Source: Thiotrichaceae bacterium
GTDB taxonomy: Bacteria > Pseudomonadota > Gammaproteobacteria > Thiotrichales > Thiotrichaceae
Direction of reading: 5' to 3'
DNA: 6,646 nucleotides
Assembly: GCA_027024625.1 (NCBI GenBank)
Contig: JALVRY010000096.1
Span: 1 to 6,646, forward strand
This document shows, one piece after another, positions 1 through 6,565 of this stretch; position 1 is the stretch's first letter, and the number at the start of each line of letters is the position of its first letter. The notes under the pieces are model-generated. The model ran no database searches. It was not told the origin of the DNA and saw only the letters and a list, made by a program, of their open reading frames with translations. A program made the translations under genes and the position numbers.

Positions 1-1127
1 ATATCTTGGGCGAAAAATATATCCAACGCTTTGTGCAAATTAAGGAAGGTGAACCTTACGACAGCAGCAAGTTATCTGAACAACAAATTTACCTACAAAC
101 AGCGGGCTATTATTCTGATGTCATCATCAATAGCAATAAAAGCAAAAAAAATAAGCACAGTATCCCCATTGATATTGAATTAACACCGAGGAAACGAACC
201 GAGTATGAATTTAGATTAGGTTACGGCACAGATACAGGGCTTCGTAGTAGTGCAAAAATGCAACGCCACTGGACTGGCTCCAAGGGGCGGCGCTTACAAC
301 ATGAGGTGAAAGTTTCTGAATGGGCTTCTTCACTTGAGTCACGTTATACCGTTCCTCTACATCACCCACAAACTGAAAATGTGTTTTATAACATTAAGTT
401 AAGTAGAGAAATAAACAATGACATCAAAAGTACCAGTGCAGAGTTTGGTGCTCAATATACGCACAAAAATGCAGGTAATTTTCAACAAACTGCTTTTATC
501 AAATATTTAAGAGACTACACACAAATTGAAAACGAGGATAAATTTGGAACAAATTACCTCTTATTTGGAGCAAGAGCTGAGAGAACACAACGGAACGATA
601 CTGTTTACCCAAACAAAGGTCAGCGTTTAGCCATAGATATTCAAGGTGCTCAAAATAATCTATTCAGTACACAAAATATTTTAAAAACCGACCTCAATGC
701 TAAATTCCTAACACCGGTGGGATCAGGAAAGGTAGTCTCACGCTTTAACATTGGAGCTGTTCTTGCCGAAGATTTTGACTTACTCCCTCAATCTCTCCGT
801 TATTTTGCAGGTGGGCGTAATAGCGTACGTGGTTATGGTTACGAAACATTAGGCGAAAAAAATGCGGATGGAAAAGTAATTGGTGGAAAAAACATATTCA
901 GTGCTAGCCTAGAATATGATCATCCCATTAATGATAAATGGGGTGCAGCCGCATTTGTTGATACAGGCAATGCCTTCCATGACTGGAAAAGCCCTGATTT
1001 AAAAGCTGGGGCAGGTTTAGGGGTACGCTGGAAATCCCCTGTTGGTCCTTTTAGTATCGATGTAGCATGGCCTAGCGATAATCTTGCAGATCCACATTTA
1101 CACCTCAGCATTGGACCAGAGTTATAG
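1..1127 (+). CDS. tamA: TamA, outer-membrane barrel of the translocation and assembly module (5'-truncated by window edge)
   Basis: This is an Omp85-family outer-membrane protein that partners with TamB in outer-membrane protein assembly and envelope lipid homeostasis. The frame is already open at the window edge. The TTG at position 6 is not a credible start, because the protein begins inside a domain. Roughly the first 55 visible residues are the end of the last POTRA domain (pattern KEGEPYDSSKLSE...L...GYYSDV). The rest alternates like a beta-barrel. The Omp85 signature is present as FAGG followed by NSVRGYGY (VRGY at bases 825-836), then SLEYDHPI, AAFVDTGNAF, GAGLGVRWKSPVGP and a terminal IGPEL, all typical of TamA. 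About 373 residues are visible, against about 577 in E. coli TamA, so the signal peptide, the first two POTRA domains and part of the third lie upstream. The gene ends 4 bases before tamB. The family call is by recognition of motifs and is supported by the neighbour. Confidence 0.95.
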   Translation, partial: ILGEKYIQRFVQIKEGEPYDSSKLSEQQIYLQTAGYYSDVIINSNKSKKNKHSIPIDIELTPRKRTEYEFRLGYGTDTGLRSSAKMQRHWTGSKGRRLQHEVKVSEWASSLESRYTVPLHHPQTENVFYNIKLSREINNDIKSTSAEFGAQYTHKNAGNFQQTAFIKYLRDYTQIENEDKFGTNYLLFGARAERTQRNDTVYPNKGQRLAIDIQGAQNNLFSTQNILKTDLNAKFLTPVGSGKVVSRFNIGAVLAEDFDLLPQSLRYFAGGRNSVRGYGYETLGEKNADGKVIGGKNIFSASLEYDHPINDKWGAAAFVDTGNAFHDWKSPDLKAGAGLGVRWKSPVGPFSIDVAWPSDNLADPHLHLSIGPEL

Positions 1128-1131
1128 ACAA

Positions 1132-4100
1132 ATGAGAAAGTTGTTAAGCGCATTAACATGGCTATTCTTCATTCTGTTTCTCATTATTCTCACTCTTGGG
1201 CTACTGAGTATTACCGAATCGGGTTCGCAGCTTTTTGGAAAAATTGCCGAAAAGTTATCACCTAATCTCCAGATTGAAGGCGTTAAGGGTAGCTTGATTC
1301 ATGATCTACAAATAAAAAAACTAGATTGGAAAACACCGAATCAAGCTATTCATGCAAAAAATCTTCATTTAGAGAATAGTTTCTCCGACTTAGAGCAGGG
1401 TATATTTCAAGTTAAAACCTTAACCGCAGATACCTTAGATGTGGTCTTGCCAAAACACAGTGATACCGCACCTAGCGAATCCTTTGTCCTTGCTCTCCCC
1501 CTAGATATTGATGTTACCAACCTTAGTATCAAACAACTCAACATCCAAAAAGGTGATTTCAAGCAAAAAATCAACAATGTACAACTTTCTGCCTTCACCA
1601 AGGATGGTCGCTTAGAAATTTCTAATTTTACCGCCCAACCCATTTTAGATAATGAACCAGTACAAATAACACTCAATGGCGATGCAAACCTCAATAGCCC
1701 TTATGATGCAAACAGTGACCTCAAACTAAGTTACAAGCACCCCAAACATGGCAAAGCAAGCGGAAGTTTTAAACTCAATGGCACAATTGATACTTATACA
1801 CTGACAGGAAAAGCAAAACTTAACTCCAAAGAATACGGAAATAGCAAGCTTGATATTACTGCAACAGGAAGCGACCACGACTTAGCAATCCAACAGCTTA
1901 AATTATCCGTATTACAAGGAAAAGCTGAAGCAACAGGCAAAATCAAATGGGATGATCAAGCTAAATTTGATTGGAAATTTGACCTACAAGCCGACAATAT
2001 CAACACCAAAGCAATCCTTCCCGATACTCCTGCTCAACTCTCCACCAAATTCACAACACAGGGCAGCTTAAAAGGCGATAAAGTAAAAGGAAGTATTGAT
2101 TTATTAAGCTTAGATGGTCAGCTACAAGGCTATCCCTTATCTGCAACAGGAAAAATAGATTTAAACGGCACCCAAGCAAAAATCAAAACTCTCCACGCAA
2201 CGGCATTAGCAGGCACAATTGATGGCAAAGGGCATATTAGCTGGGGTGATCAGCTGGCTTGGGATTTAAAATTAAAAACAAAAAATATCGAAACAGCCAA
2301 GCTACTTCCTAAATACTCTGCAACATTATCCACCCAGTTTAATGCCCAAGGCACATTAAAAGACAAACAAGTGAATGGCGTAATTGACTTGCAAAAACTA
2401 CAAGGCACATTCCAAGATTCACCCCTAACTGCCAATGGAAAAATACATCTTAAAGGCAATCAAGCCACCATTGAAAAACTCCACTTAGAAGCCTTAAAAG
2501 GTTCGGCTGAAGCAACAGGGGATGTTACTTGGGGCAAGGAGCTTACATGGGATTTAAAACTCAACACGAATAAAATCCACACAAAGAAAGTACTTCCCGA
2601 CTTTCCCGCCGTTGTCAGTAGCCAACTTAGCTCAAAAGGTAGCCACAAAAACAATAAAACCAATGCCACTATCGATTTGCAATCACTCAGCGGTAAATTA
2701 CAAGGCTACGCATTAAACGGTAAGGGAAAAATACAAATTAATGGCAAGCAAATCAATGTCGAAAAAGTACAGCTAAGCAGTGGACGCAATACACTCTTTG
2801 TCGACGGGCAAGCCAGCGAGCCATTTGATCTACAATGGAAACTCGACGGCAAAAAGCTCAGCCAGTTATACAAAGGTTTAAGCGGTAAACTTAAAGGTAG
2901 TGGCAAATTACAAGGCACACTGGCAAAACCACAGGGGCAAGCCACATTAGATGGCAGCTCACTACGCTACCAAGATTACCGATTAGCATCTATCAAGCTA
3001 GATATTCAACAAAAAAATACAAGATATCGCTTAAAAGCTAAATTAAACAAACTCAAAACAGCCGACCAAACCATAAAATCACTGATTGCCGATGGCGAAG
3101 GAACACTTGAAAAACATCAACTTTCACTCAGCTTGCAACACCCAGAAGCACATATAAAACTCAAAGCACAGGGTGGTTGGAAACAAAAGCAATGGAAGGG
3201 CACAATCAAAAGCCTAGCCTTAGATAAAACCGCCGCAGGCAACTGGACGTTAAGCTCGCCTGTCGCAATTACCGCTGGTCAACAACACTTTAGCAGTGGC
3301 AAACTCTGCTTAAAAAGTCACTCAGCACTTGCCTGTTCCACAAACAAATGGAATGCAAAATCAGGTCTGCAAGCCAAGGGTGCATTGCAAAATGTTCCTT
3401 TAAGTTTATTAAAATCCCAACTTCCGTCCAATATCACTGGTCTTGCAGGTACAGCCAACGCCGATTTTGATATTAATAGGCAATCAGGAACGATAAAACT
3501 CCGTCTAGCTGATAATAGCTTCACAATTAAGCCAGACGGCGGCAAAGCACAGACCTTGCAGTATAAAAATGCCCGTTTAGATGCAAAACAGCGAGGACAA
3601 AAAATCACTAGCAACTTCTCAGCACATATCCAGAATCGAGGTGATTTATCTGGCAATGCCACTGTACAGCTTGCTAAAAATACATCTAAGCACAGTATCA
3701 ATGCTCAGATAAAACTGGATATGCCAAGCATCAGATGGGCAAACAAACTTATTCCTGAAATTCAGCAATTAAAGGGACAACTTAACAGTCAAATCAAGGT
3801 ATCTGGCTTACTCGCACAACCACAAATTACAGGCAAGGCAAACCTCATCAATGGTAGTTTTTCATTGCAAGAAACTGGCACAGAAATTCAACATATCAAT
3901 GTGAGTGTCATCTCTCAAAAAGCTAATCAGGCAAACATATCTGGCAGTTTGCAATCAGGCAAAGGAAAGTTAAATATCACAGGTAGCCTCAGCGGAACAA
4001 AAGCAGATAACTGGAAAGCCCAAGTCCGCCTACGTGGAAATAATCTAGATTTTATGGACACCTATGAAATCAAGGGGCTAATCTCTCCTGATCTTGCTAT

Positions 4101-4980
4101 TAATGCCACTCCCAAAGCCGTTAATATCACTGGCACACTAAGCATTCCAGAAACACGTATTACACTCAATGAACTCCCAACTACTGCTATTTATGAGTCC
4201 GATGATGTTGTGGTACTTGGGCGAAATACAGCATCTAAAAGAGGTGGAGCAAAGCGGCGAATGAAGTCTGTTCCCTTCAAAATCCACCCCAATGTCAACA
4301 TCATTATTGGCAATAAAGTCAGCTTTTCTGGTTTTGGTTTAAAAGCAAACTTATCAGGTAGATTCCGCGTACAAGAACAGCAACAAGAATTATTTGCCCA
4401 AGGTAGTGTAAAAGTTAGCAATGGTGTTTATAAAGCCTATGGACAAGACCTAAAAATCACTCAGGGACGTTTAGTTTTTAATGGACCTGTCGATAATCCT
4501 GGCATGGACATCAAAGCCGTTCGTAATCTGCCTGATATTGAAGCAGGTATTCACCTAACAGGAACCGTGCAACAACCAAAGACCAAGCTATTCTCCAACC
4601 CAAGCTTATCGCAAACCGATATTCTCAGTTATTTACTCACAGGTCGGAAATTATCAGAAGCCTCTGGTGACCAAAGTAAAATGTTACTCGGTGCAATTAC
4701 CAGCTTAGGCGTATCTGGCGGAGAAGGCATTGCAAGATCGATAGGCACATCGCTAGGTCTCGACTCCGTTAATATCAATTCAGATAATGGACTAAAATCC
4801 AGCAAACTCGAACTCGGTAAACGCTTAGGGCCTGACCTCTACCTGAAGTACATCGTCGGTATTTTCGATACCCTACAACATATTGCCATCGAATACCGAA
4901 TCAACAAACGACTCACACTAGAAGCACAATCAGGCGAAAACCAAGGCTTTGATTTAATTTATAAAATGGAAAGGGATTAG
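1132..4980 (+). CDS. tamB: TamB, inner-membrane-anchored periplasmic groove protein of the translocation and assembly module
   Basis: TamB is an AsmA-like/bridge-type protein, anchored in the inner membrane and reaching TamA through the periplasm. Its long beta-taco groove is implicated in outer-membrane protein insertion and phospholipid transport. I chose the ATG at 1132 over the in-frame ATG at 1084 because it lies 4 bases after the tamA stop and gives a proper N-terminus: MRKLL followed by a hydrophobic anchor at about residues 7-26. No strong ribosome site is visible (only CCAGAG inside the end of tamA), so coupled translation with tamA is likely. Residues 27 to about 950 are repetitive beta-strand sequence, including a tandem 96-residue repeat at 235-522. 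The C-terminal TamB domain (DUF490) is clear: NPGMDIKAVRNL, SNPSLSQTDILSYLLTGR (1155-1172), GIGTSLGL-like Gly-rich helix, and KYIVGIFDTLQHIAIEYRI near the end. The length of 1282 residues is close to E. coli TamB (1259). There are only two cysteines, C726 and C735. Confidence 0.96.
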   Translation: MRKLLSALTWLFFILFLIILTLGLLSITESGSQLFGKIAEKLSPNLQIEGVKGSLIHDLQIKKLDWKTPNQAIHAKNLHLENSFSDLEQGIFQVKTLTADTLDVVLPKHSDTAPSESFVLALPLDIDVTNLSIKQLNIQKGDFKQKINNVQLSAFTKDGRLEISNFTAQPILDNEPVQITLNGDANLNSPYDANSDLKLSYKHPKHGKASGSFKLNGTIDTYTLTGKAKLNSKEYGNSKLDITATGSDHDLAIQQLKLSVLQGKAEATGKIKWDDQAKFDWKFDLQADNINTKAILPDTPAQLSTKFTTQGSLKGDKVKGSIDLLSLDGQLQGYPLSATGKIDLNGTQAKIKTLHATALAGTIDGKGHISWGDQLAWDLKLKTKNIETAKLLPKYSATLSTQFNAQGTLKDKQVNGVIDLQKLQGTFQDSPLTANGKIHLKGNQATIEKLHLEALKGSAEATGDVTWGKELTWDLKLNTNKIHTKKVLPDFPAVVSSQLSSKGSHKNNKTNATIDLQSLSGKLQGYALNGKGKIQINGKQINVEKVQLSSGRNTLFVDGQASEPFDLQWKLDGKKLSQLYKGLSGKLKGSGKLQGTLAKPQGQATLDGSSLRYQDYRLASIKLDIQQKNTRYRLKAKLNKLKTADQTIKSLIADGEGTLEKHQLSLSLQHPEAHIKLKAQGGWKQKQWKGTIKSLALDKTAAGNWTLSSPVAITAGQQHFSSGKLCLKSHSALACSTNKWNAKSGLQAKGALQNVPLSLLKSQLPSNITGLAGTANADFDINRQSGTIKLRLADNSFTIKPDGGKAQTLQYKNARLDAKQRGQKITSNFSAHIQNRGDLSGNATVQLAKNTSKHSINAQIKLDMPSIRWANKLIPEIQQLKGQLNSQIKVSGLLAQPQITGKANLINGSFSLQETGTEIQHINVSVISQKANQANISGSLQSGKGKLNITGSLSGTKADNWKAQVRLRGNNLDFMDTYEIKGLISPDLAINATPKAVNITGTLSIPETRITLNELPTTAIYESDDVVVLGRNTASKRGGAKRRMKSVPFKIHPNVNIIIGNKVSFSGFGLKANLSGRFRVQEQQQELFAQGSVKVSNGVYKAYGQDLKITQGRLVFNGPVDNPGMDIKAVRNLPDIEAGIHLTGTVQQPKTKLFSNPSLSQTDILSYLLTGRKLSEASGDQSKMLLGAITSLGVSGGEGIARSIGTSLGLDSVNINSDNGLKSSKLELGKRLGPDLYLKYIVGIFDTLQHIAIEYRINKRLTLEAQSGENQGFDLIYKMERD
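1834..2697 (+). repeat. Tandem 96-residue (288-bp) repeats coded within tamB
   Basis: TamB residues 235-330, 331-426 and 427-522 align as three consecutive 96-residue units, and a degenerate fourth copy begins at residue 523 (base 2698, LQGYALNGKGKI). Landmarks recur at the same spacing: a (L/F)Q(G/D)xxL..GKI opening, LH..AL.G in the middle, then WG(D/K)(Q/E)L.WDLKL, LP.....LS, and (V/T)IDL..L.G at the end. By hand count, the second and third units share 44 of 96 residues without a gap. The first unit needs about one inserted residue around WDDQAKFDWKFDL. The units probably correspond to a fixed number of beta-strand turns of the groove. The repetition is clear in protein but only patchy in DNA, so the duplication is not recent. 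Confidence 0.8.
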
Positions 4981-5030
4981 CGAAGCAACAGGCATTAACC
5001 ACAGATGCACACAGATAAACACAAATATTA

Positions 5031-5046
5031 ATTGGAAGTGACACTT
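5031..5046 (+). repeat. 16-bp match to the palindromic element at 6348-6422 (fragment of a dispersed repeat)
   Basis: ATTGGAAGTGACACTT here is the exact reverse complement of bases 6410-6425. Beyond the exact match, the following bases keep scattered resemblance in the same order (a CTGT, then AAG and TATT), so this may be the remnant of a longer copy. It lies in the centre of the composite repeat, between its left arm and the 10-bp array. Confidence 0.65.
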
Positions 5047-5090
5047 TAGAGACTGTGCAAGTATTCATGGAACAAATAATCTACTCAAAT

Positions 5091-5190
5091 ATCCGCGTTT
5101 ATCTGCGTTTATCTGCGTTTATCTGCGTTTATCTGCGTTTATCTGCGTTTATCTGCGTTTATCCGCGTTTATCTGCGTTTATCTGCGGTT
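5091..5190 (+). repeat. Tandem array of ten 10-bp units, consensus ATCTGCGTTT
   Basis: There are ten contiguous units with no spacer. Units 2-7 (5101-5160) and unit 9 (5171-5180) are identical ATCTGCGTTT. Units 1 (5091) and 8 (5161) have C at the fourth base (ATCCGCGTTT). Unit 10 (5181) ends GGTT instead of GTTT and passes into the element's terminal TTAA. The perfect inner block with variants toward the edges suggests recent copy-number change by replication slippage. The unit length is close to one helical turn, so any bound protein would see each copy on the same DNA face; that is inference. The array forms the right part of the composite element at 4995-5192. Confidence 0.97.
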
Positions 5191-5226
5191 AATTTTCACT
5201 TTCTTACCGTCAACAACCAACAACCA

Positions 5227-6228
5227 CTAAACCCTAAGTTGCTGCAATGTTTTCTCAATGTCACCAGCCGATAAAACATCAATATCTACTTCATTAGACA
5301 AGGTAAACACTCCGCATAATTCATACCAAGCTGTGCCTTGTGCCCATTCTGCTAATACAACGCTTCCCTGTAGTTTTCTAGGCAATACATAGCAATAATT
5401 TGAACGATATAATAGGTTATAGGCTTGATTTTTCTGGTGATAGCTATCAATTAACTGCCACGCTTCTTCACTGCTATTACAGCGATAACAATCTAATGGA
5501 TAATCTGCTTCTCCCCCATTATGCTTCCAATGGCTTGATTCAATGGGCAAAGGCTCATCTTTAATAAAGCCCTGAAAATGTAATTGATTAATTGAGGCAT
5601 ATGCACCTAAGCTATTAAAAGCCAAACCAAAGCCTGTAAAAATACTCGCTTGCTCACCAGCCAGTTGCATCATCATGTCATGCGTAGCTTGTGTTAAAAA
5701 CTGTGGCTGCTCTTTCTCTGCATCGGGGACAATCAATAAATGCCACGGAGCAAATGGGAACTTATTATACAGCACCCGCATTGCAACATCTTGGTACTGA
5801 CCTTCCCATAGTATTTCTGGACGTAAAAATGGCTTGTTAAAGTTGAATTTACTTGCATCAAAAGCTTGCTGGATTTCCCTAATGACTTGCTGTGCAGCTC
5901 GGGCAGGACGTAAAGCTCGCAGTGGGTTATAAATTAACTCCCACGGTTCTTTTTTATAGGTTTTCCATTGATATAAATCTGCGATACCAGACGCTTTTAA
6001 AGCAGTAAACACAACACGATCATCTTCTGGAGCATTAGATATATCAATATCACTCAACAGAGAAAAATTGTCTTCCAGCACATCCTTTAAAGCAAAATGC
6101 AGTTCCTTATCTTGCATGCTATTTGCAAGCACAAGAATAAAAGCCCCGAGACCATCGGGGCTTAGCATTTCTTTTAAGCCGTGAATAAAGTTAGCTTTAA
6201 ACGTATCAATATCAGGAGCAATAAACAT
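5227..6228 (-). CDS. HIT-superfamily nucleotidyltransferase/phosphorylase, GDP-hexose phosphorylase (VTC2/GDPGP1)-like
   Basis: This 333-residue protein resembles the group that cleaves GDP-hexoses with phosphate to give GDP and a hexose-1-phosphate (plant VTC2, animal GDPGP1), related to GalT and Ap4A phosphorylase. Visible hallmarks are YNKFPFAPWHLLIVPD (154-169), FNSLGAYASIN leading into the HIT motif QLHFQ (204-219), PLPIE after it, YNLLYRSNYCYVLPRK (270-285) and AWYELCG near the end (300-306), in the same order as in VTC2. The presumed nucleophile is H217. The first His of the usual HxHxQ is Q215 (codon CAA). Residues 1 to about 90 match nothing I recognise and look helical. The start is ATG at 6228; the upstream sequence has no good ribosome site, and the only promoter hint is a lone TACAAT on the minus strand (6244-6249), so the start is moderately sure. 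M21 or M38 are alternatives. It is a single gene, convergent with tamB. The substrate is unknown, and a sugar other than GDP-hexose or a dinucleoside polyphosphate is possible. Confidence 0.72.
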   Translation of the reverse strand: MFIAPDIDTFKANFIHGLKEMLSPDGLGAFILVLANSMQDKELHFALKDVLEDNFSLLSDIDISNAPEDDRVVFTALKASGIADLYQWKTYKKEPWELIYNPLRALRPARAAQQVIREIQQAFDASKFNFNKPFLRPEILWEGQYQDVAMRVLYNKFPFAPWHLLIVPDAEKEQPQFLTQATHDMMMQLAGEQASIFTGFGLAFNSLGAYASINQLHFQGFIKDEPLPIESSHWKHNGGEADYPLDCYRCNSSEEAWQLIDSYHQKNQAYNLLYRSNYCYVLPRKLQGSVVLAEWAQGTAWYELCGVFTLSNEVDIDVLSAGDIEKTLQQLRV

Positions 6229-6252
6229 AAAATGATCAAGTGTATTGTATTG

Positions 6253-6305
6253 CTACTCAGTTAAACGCTCCCCTAGCAAAATAGGTTTATGCTTTGGCTG
6301 AGTAG
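6253..6305. repeat. 53-bp palindromic element in the leader region of the HIT-family gene
   Basis: The outer arms CTACTCAG (6253-6260) and CTGAGTAG (6298-6305) are exact inverted copies. Nested inside are TAAAC (6262-6266) with GTTTA (6285-6289) and CCTA (6272-6275) with TAGG (6282-6285); the last two pairs share base 6285 and cannot both form fully. It begins 25 bases upstream of the ATG at 6228. If transcription starts beyond it, it would fold in the 5' leader. It could equally be a small dispersed repeat. There is no U-run on the minus strand to make it a classical terminator. Confidence 0.5.
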
Positions 6306-6347
6306 TGCTAAAAAATGTGGCTTTATTAAGGAGACTCTGATCAAGTA

Positions 6348-6422
6348 GGAAGTGAGGCTTTAGCCTCGCCCGAGACACAAAGTGTTTCAATACCTTACAG
6401 GCGACACTGAAGTGTCACTTCC
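6348..6422. repeat. 75-bp nested palindromic, cloverleaf-like element
   Basis: An outer stem GGAAGTGA (6348-6355) pairs with TCACTTCC (6415-6422). Inside it are further perfect inverted repeats: GAGGCT/AGCCTC with a 2-base loop (6354-6367), CTCG/CGAG (6365-6374), ACAC/GTGT (6375-6385) and GACACT/AGTGTC with a 2-base loop (6403-6416). Some arms overlap by two or three bases, so alternative folds compete. So many perfect short palindromes in 75 bases indicate selection for folding or a palindromic mobile repeat of REP/MITE type. Bases 6410-6425 recur inverted at 5031-5046. No transposase is present in the window, so any movement would need one in trans. Confidence 0.65.
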
Positions 6423-6484
6423 AATATTTTGGACTTAATCAGTTTCCTTAACTAATGTTACGCACTTCAACTATCAACGCAGTT

Positions 6485-6536
6485 TCGTAGCCTAGAACTT
6501 TTAGTAATTTTATTGAAAAAAGGAGTCAGGCTACGA
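6485..6536. repeat. Inverted repeat with 9-bp arms around an AT-rich spacer
   Basis: TCGTAGCCT (6485-6493) and AGGCTACGA (6528-6536) are exact inverted copies separated by 34 bases of mostly A/T sequence containing ATTTTATTGAAAAAAGG. It may be a pair of short ends of a degenerate repeat or a weak hairpin. No gene is associated with it, and no function can be assigned. Confidence 0.4.
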
Positions 6537-6541
6537 GTTCA

Positions 6542-6565
6542 TTTCTTTTGTTCGACCAAAAGAAA
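6542..6565. repeat. Perfect 9-bp hairpin, TTTCTTTTG / CAAAAGAAA
   Basis: TTTCTTTTG (6542-6550) and CAAAAGAAA (6557-6565) are exact inverted copies around the 6-base loop TTCGAC. The right arm is echoed directly after it: GACCAAAAGAAA is followed by GAACCAAAGAAAA. There is also a second possible pairing, CGACC (6553-6557) with GGTCG (6580-6584), which would exclude the first. The AT-rich stem without a GC core makes a standard terminator doubtful. Similar polypurine/polypyrimidine palindromes are frequent in intergenic DNA of some gammaproteobacteria, from memory. Confidence 0.45.

Larger units (their letters stand above)
4995..5192. repeat. Composite intergenic repeat with imperfect inverted ends, between the convergent tamB and HIT-family genes
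   Basis: The left end (4995-5026) reads TT followed by three 10-bp units: AACCACAGAT, GCACACAGAT, AAACACAAAT. The right end (5161-5192), read on the minus strand, is TT followed by AACCGCAGAT, AAACGCAGAT, AAACGCGGAT. The two 32-base ends are therefore inverted copies with 7 mismatches by hand count. The first TTAACC...CAGAT and last CTGCGGTTAA are the best conserved parts, as expected for the ends of a defined element. Between them lie a 64-base centre (5027-5090) and seven more 10-bp units. The element carries no protein gene that I accept. Its position between two convergent stop codons means it disrupts nothing and could affect transcript ends of both genes. ACCACAGAT/ATCTGCGGT repeats of this style occur widely in intergenic DNA of environmental bacteria, as far as I recall; I have not matched it to a named family. 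Confidence 0.8.

Noticed and set aside
6..8. TTG at position 6 as the start of tamA
   Set aside because: The protein starts in the middle of a POTRA domain and the frame is open to the window edge, so the gene is simply cut by the window.
1084..1131. Longer tamB start at ATG 1084, overlapping the end of tamA
   Set aside because: The 16 extra residues come from reading the tamA end out of frame and would precede a normal N-terminal anchor. The ATG at 1132, 4 bases after the tamA stop, gives the expected MRKLL plus hydrophobic segment.
3318..3701. Minus-strand open frames inside tamB
   Set aside because: They are antisense to a well-conserved gene, show no recognisable domain and have no start signals, so they are shadow frames.
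5091..5190. CRISPR array
   Set aside because: The units are contiguous 10-bp repeats with no spacers, and no cas genes are nearby.
5067..5192. Small protein gene across the tandem array
   Set aside because: There is no ribosome binding site upstream of the ATG, and the peptide is just the translation of a slippage-prone repeat. It is kept only as a low-interest finding.
4995..5192. Classical rho-independent terminator for tamB
   Set aside because: The arms are imperfect and separated by 134 bases, and only a short T-run follows. Folding could still affect transcript ends, but it does not meet the usual terminator pattern.
6233..6346. TGATCAAGT direct repeat at 6233-6241 and 6338-6346 as a target-site duplication around the palindrome at 6253-6305
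   Set aside because: A 9-base repeat in a few hundred bases of AT-rich DNA is close to chance expectation, and no element ends abut the copies.
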